Positions 32,545-44,041 of a stretch of DNA of 64,000 nucleotides are shown piece after piece (within the stretch, counting starts at the first letter, position 1; the number at the start of each line of letters is the position of its first letter). This DNA comes from Reticulitermes speratus. Lineage: Eukaryota > Arthropoda > Insecta > Blattodea > Rhinotermitidae. Where the stretch lies: assembly GCA_021186555.1 (NCBI GenBank), contig JAJKFL010000007.1, positions 33,407,179-33,471,178 on the forward strand. The letters run 5' to 3'. The position numbers were made by a program, and so were the translations under genes. The notes beneath the pieces are model-generated. The model made no database searches, was not told the origin of the DNA, and worked only from the letters and a program-made list of their open reading frames with translations.

Positions 32545-33075
32545 ATTCTGCAGTCTGTCTTACGACAGGTCCTAGCGTCTTGCAAGGCGAGTTCTCCATA
32601 GGGTGCGATCTAGTGCTTCCTCTTTCAATTTCCAATATCTTCTCTTTTCCTTAACGTCATCCAGTAGCTGCTTACTTCTTCTCCCTCGTCTTCCCCATTT
32701 CTATCCTTCCCTCTAACTTTCCTTCAATCACGTGTTTCAGAAGGCAGTTTCCTACGCAAGATGTGACCAATCCAGTTAGCCTTTCTTCTTTTTATTGTAT
32801 GTACGATATTCCTCTCCTCCTTCACTCTCATGTAATACTTCTTCATTTCTCACACGATCGGTCCAACTGATCTTCTCCATTCTTCTCCAGCACCACATAT
32901 CAAAACTTTCCAGATACTTCTGATCTACTTTCCCAAGTGTCCACGTTTCAGCACCACACAAAGCTATGCTCCAAATGTAGCACTCTACTAGTTTCTTCCT
33001 TAAATTTAAGTCCAGTTTGCTGGTGAAAAGAGTCTTCTTGTTGTTGAATGCTGCTTTTGCCATGGCAATTATGGT
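32545..33075 (-). mobile_element. LINE-2 fragment
   Basis: Antisense LINE-2 coding region with a preserved N-terminal-side frame at 32776-33063 and a frameshifted continuation to 32545 (GATCTAGTGCTTCCTCTTTC, antisense to the EEALDRT codons). It faces another LINE-2 piece at 33878-34065. Confidence 0.85.
32776..33063 (-). pseudogene. LINE-2 reverse transcriptase fragment
   Basis: This 95-codon frame contains AFNNKKTLFTSKLDLNLRKK, YIWSIALCGAETWTLGKVDQ and MWCWRRMEKISWTDRVRNEE. It extends about 65 residues further upstream than the copy at 21820-22176, showing the GAETWTL block that lies after the catalytic domain in such elements. A frameshift after EEVLHE turns the tail into non-homologous residues (GGEEYRTYNKKKKG). 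It is not functional. Confidence 0.85.
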
Positions 33076-33357
33076 ATACGGAGATAAAAATCTATGGGGA
33101 AAAAATTGGTTATGGATAAATTAAGAGGTAGCCGGTGAAAAAAAATGTGGGGTACACCAAAACTACAGACGTGAGAAATGTAGGCACATTTCTGTATAAA
33201 GTTAGCTGTAATGGGGAGCACCACACCAGAAAATTAGGAGTTGGAGACGAATTATCATAAAAACAGTAATTATTAGTAGATCAGAGTACGTTGAATAGCA
33301 AAACGTTTTTTTCTAGTTGGTAAGGTTTAATGTGATGCGCACGCAAAACAAAAAACG
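33076..33357. other. Unassigned spacer
   Basis: No family recognised. Confidence 0.35.
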
Positions 33358-33436
33358 TTGTGTCGAAACGTCGGTAAACAATTAACATACTACGCCGCGT
33401 AATACCCCAGAAGACCGCAGATTTCAAACTTAGCAG
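33358..33436 (+). mobile_element. Single arm of the palindromic element family
   Basis: CGAAACGTCGGTAAACAATT, ACTACGCCGCGTAATACCCC and AGAAGACCGCAGATTTCA match the right arm at 56230-56310. No left arm was found nearby. Confidence 0.75.
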
Positions 33437-33877
33437 GCGCAGCACCATGTGTATTTTGCTCTAATGTCTGGTATTATTGATGCAACTAATAGCTCTTACA
33501 AATCTTTTACCATTCCTCAAAGTGTATCTCTTCTCTTATATCTGGTAGGTCAGTTCTCATATTCTTTCCCAACGTCTGCAATATATCTGTTGTGTTCATT
33601 TTGCTGATTCTCTAATAACGTTTACACTTTTGTATTAACGTTTCACACGAACCCAGTTTTAGGAATTTAAATTCTCATCCTATAACAACCTTTCTTCACA
33701 TTTCTTATCGAAACAAGACTTTTGAAGCTATCATTCTTGTCTACAGTTTCATCTTCGTACCCTTTGAAGGTAGATTTAAAAAAAAAAAATTCCTTTTATG
33801 GCCTCAAATATGGGGTTTCACTTGAATATTTTTTTAACTTATCTTAGTTTTGTTAAAATACTTAGTGTGAAATCTTG
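33437..33877. other. Unassigned spacer
   Basis: No gene or family recognised. Confidence 0.4.
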
Positions 33878-34065
33878 AAGGAAAGATAGAAGGAAGGATA
33901 GAAGTGACGGGAAGACGAGAAAGAAGACGTAAGCAACTACTGGATGACCTTAAGGAAACGAGAGGATACTGGAAATTGAAAGAGGAAGCACTAGATCGTA
34001 CTCTATGGCGAACTCGATTTGGAAAAGGCTACGTACCTGTCATAAGACAGACTACGGAATAAAAA
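33878..34065 (+). mobile_element. LINE-2 3' fragment
   Basis: GGATAGAAGTGACGGGAAGA through AGACGTAAGCAACTACTGGA to ATAAGACAGACTACGGAATAA encodes the same C-terminus as 22010-22176. Confidence 0.85.
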
Positions 34066-34335
34066 TGAATATCAAACTGGTCCAGCATCTGACCCCTTTC
34101 GGTCAAATTAGGATAACGATTATGTGTCAGTTGCCTCTAGTACGACCGCTGGCATACTGCCATCGCCTGCCCCCTTCCTCAACTTCACTGTCAACGTCGA
34201 AACATGTTGCCCGTTTATGCTGCACGTATTCATGTTCCTTTCACCCACTTCGCTCACTCTTACTGCCGCCAGCTGACCCGTGCGTTAGAAGCAAGCAGAT
34301 GCGAAGTTCCGTTGACTAGATACATTGCTGTAAGT

Positions 34336-34860
34336 CAGCGGTATTCAGCCTTTTTTGTTCGCGTACCCCCAGATATAATTTCTCTTCGACTTTGTACCCC
34401 CAAAGTTGTTGGTACATAATTCAAGTTATACATAGTCTATAATCTACATCTAAAATAAGTTAAATAAATTACATCCAAAATAATGTATTAAATAATAAGT
34501 TTTAAATGAGAAAAATGAGAGTCAAGCTATTAAATAACAAATATATTATTGTCTATCGTATAAAAATTAATAAAGGAACAAAGGTATTTTAGCAAAGCAA
34601 AATTATATGCACTATGTGGAATAAAATGAAACTAGCCGCCCAGATAAGAATCGCATAAAGGAGAGAAGAGAGAGAGAGAGAGAAATGGCGCTCCCAAATC
34701 GCATGTCCTTACGTCCGGTCTCTTGTGGCTAACCCTAAATATGGCCCTGATTATTCAGTGTTTATCATGAAATAATATATATATTTTTAAATTTTATGTG
34801 CCCCCTAAGATATCTTCTCGTACCCCCGGGGGTACGCGTACCCCAGGTTGAATACCACTG
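34336..34860. mobile_element. hAT-like MITE, 525 bp, 8-bp duplication
   Basis: CTGTAAGT flanks both sides (34328-34335 and 34861-34868). The ends CAGCGGTATTCAGCC and GGTTGAATACCACTG are inverted, with GCGTACCCCC and GGGGGTACGC inside. An 8-bp duplication and CAG...CTG ends are hAT hallmarks (family knowledge). The interior is AT-rich with a GA repeat and no transposase. Confidence 0.9.
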
Positions 34861-35032
34861 CTGTAAGTGACTGACTGACTGATTAAGTCTCTGAATGCCA
34901 TGTTCCAGAGTGTTCCTTAAATAGCTAATGCCACAGACGAGATCAGTTCCTCAGTGGTCAATAAATTGCTGCCTGTTCTGATGATCAAACAGCCCGCCTT
35001 TGGGCATTATCTTGAGCCATTTACAACAGGGT

Positions 35033-35306
35033 GGACCGTGATAGCTCAGTCGGTATAGCGACTACGTGCTGGAAGGTGCGGGGTTCGAAACTCGTTAGTT
35101 GAAACAGATTCTTCTGTTCTCCAAAACGTCCAGACCGCCTCTGGGGCTCACCCAGCCTTCAGTTCAATGGGTACCGGGGTTCTTTCACTAACCTCTCTTC
35201 TCCATTTAGTGTCGAGGTTATGAATGAGTGGAGCTATACCTCTACTCTATATATATATAACCTCAAGGCTTGGATAAGGAAAAACTTAATTTTTACCTTT
35301 ACCTTG
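35033..35306 (+). mobile_element. SINE-A copy
   Basis: Head GGACCGTGATAGCTCAGTCGG with B box GGGTTCGAAACTC, body CTCCAAAACGTCCAGACC, tail TTTTTACCTTTACCTT. A TA microsatellite lies in the body at about 35248-35260. Confidence 0.9.
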
Positions 35307-36049
35307 GCCTTGACCTCCTGTTTACGGTCCAGTGTCCTGATGTATTGCGAACGTGTGCGAGGTTTGAAGTACTCGCAGCGGTGTTGATAAATATCTGGGT
35401 CTTCTAGGACGTTACGATTTTTTCGACGATGCACAGTTACCGGCGCTTTGGAGTATAATAATGCCTGCTTTCGTCATTAGGATCAAACAGTCTGCCATTC
35501 ATGCTACATTTGTCGCTCATTTGATCTCCTTTATGCAGTCGCCCGCATAATTTTACAAGTGATGTTCTGATAATTCGTTCTTCTAATTATACATTTCCCA
35601 CCTGTTTGCCCTGAGATGAACAGAAAAAAAGAGCGACAGAATTGTCAGCCGCTGATATGTCTGTATAATGTATTTTGGTATATAGAGCTGGGTTTGAGAC
35701 GTGACTAGAGCAGGAAGCTGAAATGAGGGTGTAGTTCCTTTTGATTACTCTTTGCAGTAACATGTTAAGGACAAGTCTTCTTAGGTGTTTCGACACCGAC
35801 GTGAAACAGCTGCACCAAACGTGACAGTTTCTTAAATCGGATTTTTAGAGGTTGTTGGACCGTGCAAAAATTCCGTTAAGTCAGACGCAGTATGTATCTT
35901 TTTTTTTTTCTTTAATCATGCTGCACGAAACGGTTTTTCGCACTCTGTGTTCAGTAGCCGTTGTAGGCTCAGGCAACCAGGAAGAAGTACATTTTTAGAA
36001 ATAGATGGTTTCCTGCACAACACAAACATGCAGGCAATGTAAAATATTC
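35307..36049. other. Unassigned spacer
   Basis: No gene or family recognised. Confidence 0.4.
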
Positions 36050-36652
36050 TTTTTATTCTGTTTCTATCCTTTTACTCACCTCCTCATCTATTTCTTTCTC
36101 TCCTCTTTCCCATCATTTTCTTCTGCTCTCCTCTTTCTCTCCTTCTAATCACTTTCTTCTGTTCTTCCCCCCTCTTCTCATTTTTTTCATTTCCTCCTTC
36201 TCATAATTTCTTCTGACCTTCCTCCGCTCCTTTTTTATCGTATTCTTCTCTTCTTCCTCCTCTCCTTATCTTTATTCAGTTCTTTCTCATAATTTATTTT
36301 GTTCCTTCTCCTCCTCTCCTTTTCATCATTTTCTTATGTTCATCTCCTCCTCTCCTCATCATTTTATTCCGTTTCTCCTCTCATTTTCTTCTGTTCCTTC
36401 TCTTTCATCATTTTACTCCTACGTTGTCTTCACCTACTCTCATCTCGTTGACATGACTGCAGTATCTCTCTCGTCTTCTACTTTTCCTTCCTTTTAGTTT
36501 TCTCCTTTCTGAGCTATTATTTTCCTTTTCCTGTCCTTCATTAAATTTTCTTATTATTATTTTCCTTATCCCTTTTCTTCATCTCATTCCTTTCTAATTA
36601 TCTCCCTTCATCGTCCTCTGTTCTTCCTTACTTATCTCCTTTTCCAGTATAT
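36050..36652 (+). repeat. Polypyrimidine tract, about 600 bp
   Basis: Long C/T-rich sequence built from drifting TTTCTTCTGTTC / CTCCTCTCCTT motifs with no fixed period. Confidence 0.8.
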
Positions 36653-36890
36653 TAATTGTAACACAAGTGAAGGTGACTAGCGTCTGTTTTACGCACAGTG
36701 ACAACTGCACGCATGTTCACGCGGTACGCAATTTAAAAGTGAAGAACTTTCCTATTTCCTGCCTTCACATTTCACGCTTTTTCGGAATTTTGACTATTTT
36801 TTGTTATTTCGGGCGTTTAAAATATGTTTCCAGTTTCGATTTAATTAACCCTTTGAATACTAAGATTAACCTTACTCACATATAAATATC

Positions 36891-37661
36891 CAGTTCGTAC
36901 CGCGCAGTAAACACACTCCGTCTCAGTTATACAAACCAGTCAGTTAATGTTGTACAGTGAAATAATCGCTGTTTGTTCTGAGATCCACACAACACAATAA
37001 GTCGTACGCGCAGTAACCACTCCGTCTCATATACAACCATCAGTTAATTTACAGTGAATAATCGCGTTGTTCTCGATCACACAAACACATATACAGTTCG
37101 CGCAGTAAACACACTCCGTCTCAGTTATACAAACCAGTCAGTTAATGTTGTACAGTGAAATAATCGCTGTTTGTTCTGAGATCCACACAAAACACATAAA
37201 TACAGTCCGTACCGCGCAGTAAACACACTCCGTCTCAGTTATACAAACCAGTCAGCTAATGTTGTACAGTGAAATAATCGCTGTTTGTTCTGAGATCCAC
37301 ACAAAACACATAAATACAGTCCGTACCGCGCAGTAAACACACTCCGTCTCAGTTATACAAACCAGTCAGTTAATGTTGTACAGTGAAATAATCGCTGTTT
37401 GTTCTGAGATCCACACAAAACACATAAATACAGTCCGTACCGCGCAGTAAACACACTCCGTCTCAGTTATACAAACCAGTCAGTTAATGTTGTACAGTGA
37501 AATAATCGCTGTTTGTTCTGAGATCCACACAAAACACATAAATACAGTCCGTACCGCGCAGTAAACACACTCCGTCTCAGTTATACAAACCAGTCAGTTA
37601 ATGTTGTACAGTGAAATAATCGCTGTTTTTTCTGAGATCCACACAAAACACATAAATACAC
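36891..37661. repeat. 114-bp tandem array, second locus, about 7 copies
   Basis: The same unit as 13143-13720 (CGCAGTAAACACACTCCGTC, AATCGCTGTTTGTTCTGAG). The right flank CACTGTGTGGGCAG, TTGAATGTTAAACGTGGTGG also matches. The second copy (about 36997-37093) carries many isolated single-base deletions compared with its neighbours. Confidence 0.95.
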
Positions 37662-38169
37662 TGTGTGGGCAGAACGTAGAATTGTTGAATGTTAAACGTG
37701 GTGGTACATATAATAACCACTGGGCTTTAAACGGCCAAAGGGTGTGGATATGTTATGACTAACAGTGTCGGAAAATAAATTCTTTGAAAGTCTGACGAAA
37801 GAGATTCAAATGAGATGTTGGCAAATAGAAGTTCAGTATTTTGAAATGGCTTTCGGTTTTAAAGAATGACACAACCTTGTGAAATCGTAAAATTCCGGCC
37901 GAATATGCACATTCTGCCTGAAAATAGAAGTGAAAAACTTTATACGGAATTGGACGAACGAAATCATAAGGCTGTCAGTTACTGTCGGTGAAAAGAAGGC
38001 CATGGGACAATGTGGGTGTGGACAGCTTGTCGTAATGCACAGAAAAAGCGTGAACCAGTAATGCGGAAATTGCAAGTAACAAATATCCAAACAACTGAAA
38101 GGGCAGATTGTAAATAGTAGCCTTGTAACTTGCGAAGTCTCTGAGACCACTTTAAGAATCTAATATAAT
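37662..38169. other. Unassigned spacer
   Basis: The first 70 bp are the shared flank of the 114-bp family. The rest is unrecognised. A 105-codon minus-strand frame at 37833-38150 has no recognisable motif. Confidence 0.4.
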
Positions 38170-38505
38170 TAACTCTATGGAGCAGAGTCCTTCTTTATAA
38201 ATTAATAGTTCATTGCCTAGTCAAGAAACTCCCCGCATTTTATGGAACCCGAAAGTTCATTACAGTTTTCACAACAACCCGCCACTTGTTCTTATCGTGA
38301 GTCAACTTAATCCAATCTACGTCCGTCATTATTTATTTTACACCTACCTATTTTATTATTATCATCATCCTGCCATCTATGCCTAGGTATTCCAAGTAGT
38401 CTCTTTAATCTAATTTTCGGCACCAAAACCTCACGTAAATCTCTTGTACCATGCTTGCCACATGCATTGCCCATCTCAACCTCCTTTATTTGATCGCCCT
38501 CGTAG
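38170..38505 (-). mobile_element. LINE-1 3' fragment, diverged
   Basis: CTCTATGGAGCAGAGTCCTTC, GGAACCCGAAAGTTCATTAC, TCCTGCCATCTATGCCTAGG and CCATGCTTGCCACATGCATTG follow the antisense order of LINE-1. Confidence 0.75.
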
Positions 38506-39257
38506 AAACTGGCAAGGAGATCAAACCCAGAATCTTCTTATTTTGTAATTGTCTCTATCCTGCTTCTTCGAATGTGGCATTGACACGATTAATTAAATTC
38601 AGTCCCAAGGTTCAGTGCGAAATTTTATGGAAAGATGGAAAATGTGCTCGTTCCAAACGGACTGTACTCGCCGAATTTGTTTATTTATTTGTTTATGGTC
38701 ATAATCTTGCGAAGGAGCTATACAATGTTCCTCGCACTTCCGTGGCTTGTCACCTAACGCCGTTCCAAACCACACACCAATGCAGACGGTGTCAATCTTG
38801 CTCTGCAGGCAGCTTGCTTCACGTCTTCACTGCTCTCATTGCTGTATTCAGCTCAACGTCGCTGCATATACGGACGTCACAGAACGTTGCCATCAAGAGA
38901 CAAGAATGACGAATGGATGCAAGAAATGGCGACGCAAATAAAGAGAGAGAGAGAAAGGAAATACGAAAGTGAGATAATGCAAGTACAATAGAAACAAAGA
39001 AACAAAAAATAAAAAATGAAAACCTTGTGGACAGAAAGGGAGAGAAATGAACGGTGTGTTCAAAGTTACCATTCACCATTTTCATCTACATAAAATTATG
39101 TTAGTAACTAGTCCTGACAATTGAATTACTGTGGCAGTGCGTCCAGGAAATATGCAACATTATTCACATGAGTTTGTTTAACTTTATTGGCCTTGGTCCT
39201 TATAGTTTGTACTATTTATAATACACTATATGATTTGCAAGTGTTATTTGGCCTAGG
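38506..39257. other. Unassigned spacer; open frame of 152 codons
   Basis: A 152-codon plus frame at 38451-38909 begins inside antisense LINE-1 sequence. It shows no domain beyond a chance Cys pair, so I do not call it a gene. A short GA repeat lies at about 38942-38953. Confidence 0.35.
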
Positions 39258-39733
39258 AATTTGCCTGTTGTTTTGTATGAGCGTGATACTTGGTCTCTAA
39301 AATTGAGGAAGGAACATAGGCTGAGGGTGTTTGAGAATATGGTGCTGATATTGGGTCTAAAAGGAACGGGGTAACGGGGGAGTGGAGAAGACTACATAAC
39401 GAGGAACTTAATGATCTGTACTCATCACCAAATATCATTCGGGTGATCAAATAGAAAAGAATGGGACTGGTAGGGCATGTGGCACGTATGGGGGCAGGAG
39501 ACCACTTTCAAGACCTAGGCAAAGATGGGATGATATTAAAATGGATCTTTAAGAAATCGATAAAGGGGCGTGAATTGGAGTTTTCTGGTTCAGGGTAGAG
39601 AGAAGTGGCGGGGCTCTTGTGAATGCAGTAATAAACTTTCGGGTTCCATAAAATGCGGGGAATTTCTTGACTAGCTGAGGAACTGTTAGCTTCTCAACTA
39701 GGATTCTTCTCCATGGAGGTAGTTATGTAACAT
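39258..39733 (+). mobile_element. LINE-1 3' end, decayed
   Basis: GTTGTTTTGTATGAGCGTGA, GAGTGGAGAAGACTACATAA, CTCATCACCAAATATCATTC and GGTTCCATAAAATGCGGGG align with 18872-19380. Several deletions and stops are present. Confidence 0.85.
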
Positions 39734-40374
39734 AAGATGATGTAATGTATGACTATATACAGCGAATGGAGGTGTATGCCGGAAGGAAATATTCAAGACC
39801 TATTTGCGAATACTCTTCCGAAATTCCCCTAAAACAATCGAAAATAACTGCGATTGTTTCAGCGTAGGACAGATACAGCATATTTGTTATATCAGTGACA
39901 TGGTCTGTAGTCGAAGCCGGAACCCTGTGTTTACTGTCTGTACTGATATGTCTGTATGATAACATGTGATCTGAAGACGGTATTAGGTTAAACTCCCGAA
40001 ACGTCGTTACTCTCAATGTACCTCAGACAGTGTAACGATGTCTCACATACTGATAACTGCAGTGTAAGCACACGCCATTGCCGTGTGTACATATGTGTGA
40101 CTCTTTGCGACATGTAAAATACACACATAGCGCCAGACATTCTTTCAAACCTGAACAAATGTGACGAAAGCGTGTGATGTATACGTCACAGCAAGTGGTT
40201 GATGGTAATTACACAAAACAGACACCTGATGTAACCTGTTGCCACATTGCGACGGCCAGACAAAAGGCATCGCGAGATTCTGTAACACCCGTGGCAAGGC
40301 CTGACATTCGGGATTCAAATCCGTTACAGGTCATTGCTTATACACGCATGCTAATATGTGGAGCTGTATGTTTA
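39734..40374. other. Unassigned spacer with a weak hammerhead-like site
   Basis: CTGAAGA (39971-39977) is followed by CGG, a 15-base interval, CCCGAAACGTCGTTA. Stem II would be only three pairs, so the motif is weak. The rest is unrecognised. Confidence 0.35.
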
Positions 40375-40690
40375 TCTATCGCCAAGATGGGCTAGGCATG
40401 CGGAAAGCATGGGAGAGAAGAGAAATGGATAGAGGATTTGGGTCAGAAAAACCTGAAGGAAAAAAAACAGCTTGGAAGATTTTAGTGTGGATGAGAGGAC
40501 AATACTAAACCAGATATTAAAGAAATATGATGGGATGGCGTGGACTGGATTCATCTGGCTTAGGATAGCACTAGTGATGATCTGTTGTTAACAGGACGAC
40601 GTCCCTTGGGACTCCGAAAAATGCGGGGAATGTGTTGGATGATTGAGGAAGTGTCAGCTTCTAGAGGACTACACTCGTTGGAGTAACGTG
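40375..40690 (+). mobile_element. LINE-1 3' end, strongly decayed
   Basis: GATGAGAGGACAATACTAAACC, TGGATTCATCTGGCTTAGGA, CTCCGAAAAATGCGGGG and GCTTCTAGAGGACTACACTC align weakly with the LINE-1 end. Confidence 0.55.
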
Positions 40691-40811
40691 GATTCTGAGA
40701 AATATGTGCAGCGCTCTCTAGGTGCATGTTAGAACGACTGTGTAGGTGTGGAATATTGAATTGTCACAGGATAGTGTCAGGTGACTGGCTTTGTGAACAC
40801 TGTGGGATTAT

Positions 40812-42455
40812 GTAGCGTCGGTATAGATGAACGAATCAGCGTGGAACTTTGGTGGAATGATGCTGACAGGGGAAAATCGAAGTACTGGGAGAAAAACATT
40901 ATACAGCGTCGGTGGTAGATGTATGAATGAGTATGGAGCATGTGGGAATGATACTGACAGGGGAAAACTGAAGTACTGGGAGAGAAACATTATACAGCGT
41001 TGGTGGTAGATGTATGAATGAGTATGGAGCATTGGTGGAATGATACTGACAGGGGAAAACTGAAGTACTGGGAGAGAAACATTATACAGCGTTGGTGGTA
41101 GATGTATGAATGAGTATGGAGCATTGGTGGAATGATACTGACAGGGGAAAACTGAAATACTGGGAGAGAAACATTATACAGCGTTGGTGGTAGATGTATG
41201 AATGAGTATGGAGCATTGGTGGAATGATACTGACAGGGGAAAACAGACGTACTGGGAGAGAAACATTATACAGCGTTGGTGGTAGATGAATGAATGAGTA
41301 TGGAGCATTGGTGGAATAATGCTGACAGGGGAAAACTGAAGTACTGGGAGAGAAACATTATACAGCGTTAGTGGTAGATGTATGAATGAGTATGGAGCAT
41401 TGGTGGAATGATACTGACAGGGGAAAACTTAAGTACTGGGAGAGAAACATTATACAGCGTTGGTGGTAGATGTATGAATGAGTATGGAGCATTGGTGGAA
41501 TGATACTGACAGGGGAAAACAGACGTACTGGGAGAGAAACATTATACAGCGTTGGTGGTAGATGTATGAATGAGTATGGAGCATTGGTGGAATGATACTG
41601 ACAGGGGAAAACAGACGTACTGGGAGAGAAACATTATACAGCGTTAGTGGTAGATGTATGAATGAGTATGGAGCATTGGTGGAATGATACTGACAGGGGA
41701 AAACAGACGTACTGGGAGAGAAACATTATACAGCGTTGGTGGTAGATGTATGAATGAGTATGGAGCATTGGTGGAATGATACTGACAGGGGAAAACTTAA
41801 GTACTGGGAGAGAAACATTATACAGCGTTGGTGGTAGATGTATGAATGAGTATGGAGCATTGGTGGAATGATACTGACAGGGGAAAACTTAAGTACTGGG
41901 AGAGAAACATTATACAGCGTTGGTGGTAGATGTATGAATGAGTATGGAGCATTGGTGGAATGATACTGACAGGGGAAAACTTAAGTACTGGGAGAGAAAC
42001 ATTATACAGCGTTGGTGGTAGATGTATGAATGAGTATGGAGCATTGGTGGAATGATACTGACAGGGGAAAACAGACGTACTGGGAGAGAAACATTATACA
42101 GCGTTAGTGGTAGATGTATGAATGAGTATGGAGCATTGGTGGAATGATACTGACAGGGGAAAACAGACGTACTGGGAGAGAAACATTATACAGCGTTGGT
42201 GGTAGATGTATGAATGAGTATGGAGCATTGGTGGAATGATACTGACAGGGGAAAACAGACGTACTGGGAGAGAAACATTATACAGCGTTGGTGGTAGATG
42301 AATGAATGAGTATGGAGCATTGGTGGAATAATGCTGACAGGGGAAAACTGAAGTACTGGGAGAGAAACATTATACAGCGTTGGTGGTAGATGTATGAATG
42401 AGTATGGAGCAATGGTGGAATGATACTGACAGTGGAAATCGAAGTACTTGGAGAA
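40812..42455 (-). repeat. 91-92 bp satellite, second locus, about 18 copies
   Basis: The same unit as 15078-18268. Variants alternate at the position before GTACTGG: CTGAA, CTTAA and CAGAC. A pair of neighbouring variants (CAGAC followed by a GGAATAATGCTGAC unit) occurs near 41231-41331 and again near 42251-42341, about 11 units apart, implying block duplication. It ends in a SINE-D head. Confidence 0.96.
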
Positions 42456-42572
42456 AATGCTGTCCCACTGCCACTTCATCCACCACAAATTCCACATGAA
42501 CTGGCCTTATATTGAACCCGTGCCTCCGCGGTGAGAGGTCGGCGATTAACCGCCTGAGCCATGGCACAGGTT
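42455..42572 (-). mobile_element. SINE-D tRNA-like head
   Basis: CTTCATCCACCACAAATTCC, GCCTCCGCGGTGAGAGGTCG and GATTAACCGCCTGAGCCATG, in the same position relative to the array as at 18268-18385. Confidence 0.8.
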
Positions 42573-42589
42573 TAACACGGTTATTAATA

Positions 42590-42990
42590 AATTTTATACT
42601 GTTCACACCGTGCACTGTATACTGTTCACACCGTGCACTGTATACTGTTCACACCGTGCACTGTTGACAATCAAATCACAATATTCAGCCCAACAAAATG
42701 CACTGTATTGTTTCCACATATTCTGTATTGCAATATCATGATATTCAGTCCTACATGTTTCGATTCCTCATGGGATCATTATCGGGGATTCGTATAAGAG
42801 TAACATTTCACAATATTTGCTTGTTCTGTTTCGTGAAATGTTACTTTTATACGAATCCCCGATAATGATCCCATTAGGAATTGAAACATGTAGAACTCAA
42901 TAACATGATATTGTAGTACAGAATATGTGGAAACAGTTCAGTGCATTTTGTTGGGCTGTTATGACGTTCGGATTCAATACGGGTAAGGAA
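42590..42990. mobile_element. Palindromic element with decayed hammerhead-like arms
   Basis: ACGAATCCCCGATAATGATCCC on the right is mirrored by GGGATCATTATCGGGGATTCG on the left. Both run to GAAACATGTAG through a GGAAT arm. CCGATAA replaces CTGATGA, so both motifs are probably inactive. A 23-bp unit (ACTGTATACTGTTCACACCG) repeats about 2.5 times at 42597-42662 at the left end. Confidence 0.65.
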
Positions 42991-43095
42991 TGGGTTTGAT
43001 TCACTGAGTAATTGCTTGTCTTTCAAGAACCCAATTTGGTCTCTTGGGTTATGACACCGTTCAGTCTGGTAGGCTGGCTCGAGAAAACTGCGTAC

Positions 43096-43378
43096 AGCTT
43101 ATTATGGCGCTGTTGCATTTACGTATGCTCGCCATGCAGGCATGTAGGTGGGTTGAGGTATAACTCCACTCATTCTTAACCTTTGCACTAGATAAAGGTG
43201 AGTGGTTAACTAGACGCTCCGGCTGGTTTACTTCCGGGATAGAACCCCAGTACGTATTGAATAGGAGGCTGGGTGGGCCCCAGGCGGGTCTGGACATTTT
43301 TGGATAAGCGAAAACTTTCTTGTCCCTACCGGGATTCGAACCCCGGACCGTCAAGCCGCTAGCCTCGTCGCTACATCG
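43096..43378 (-). mobile_element. SINE-A copy
   Basis: Reverse-oriented: GAGGTATAACTCCACTCATTC, GGCTGGGTGGGCCCCAGG, ACCGGGATTCGAACCCCGGA and a head ending TCGTCGCTACATCG. Confidence 0.9.
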
Positions 43379-43454
43379 AAAACACTATTGAGCCGTGTGT
43401 TTATTTTCAATAGCTTTTTGCCATCCTTTAAACGCTTTTGTCTGTTTGAGACGA

Positions 43455-43722
43455 GCATTGAGATCTTCGCTCTTCTGCGATGTTACGCAGTGCAGATTGG
43501 TAATTAGCTATAGACGTTTCGCGACGACCTGTCGGTCGCATCTCCAAGTGTCAAGCAGTAAAAAAATTCTTCGTTCTTCATTCTTCTTGGACAGCTTGAC
43601 CCTTGAAGATGGGACCCGATAGGTTGTACCGAAACGCCGGTAACTACCAACATACGCTGCGTAACATGCCGGAAGAGGGAAGATCTGATTTACGCCGCGG
43701 CGGAAGCCTGAAATCACACGAT
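43455..43722. mobile_element. Palindromic element, unexpanded
   Basis: The left arm CTCTTCTGCGATGTTACGCAG and the right arm CTGCGTAACATGCCGGAAGAG are inverted. Between them the hairpin appears once in each orientation (ACCTGTCGGTCGCATCTCC, then CTTGAAGATGGGACCC and CCGAAACGCCGG). It has the same layout as 440-1541 without the tandem expansion. Confidence 0.8.
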
Positions 43723-44041
43723 ATCTTGTGAGATATGACGCATGTCGCCTGGGAGGAACCTGCTGCCGTCAATTTCAGGTAGCGGAAATTAACCGTAACG
43801 ATATACAATCACGGAAGTCTGTAGCATAGATTTGATTATTCAGACGCCCACAAAATTAGTCACTGTCAAGATAGTCGTCTAGACGGTGAGGCACGTAGTC
43901 TACCATCATGAAGTCTTAGTCACACAGCCCACTTAATCAGTCAGTCGGCCATGTACTAGTCAATCAGTCAGTGAATAAGATAGCTAGCTTCTACGATGCA
44001 TATGCAGGCAGTAGGTTCTTTCGAAATATCAGTACTTATCT
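43723..44041. other. Unassigned spacer
   Basis: No family recognised. CAGTCAGT-like short repeats occur near 43930-43975. Confidence 0.4.

Noticed and set aside
34170-34215. Another hammerhead site ending GTCGAAACATGTTG
   Set aside because: There is no CTGANGA core upstream at a workable distance and no stem II.
38451-38909. 152-codon open frame as a host gene
   Set aside because: It begins within antisense LINE-1 sequence and shows no recognisable domain or supporting splice context.
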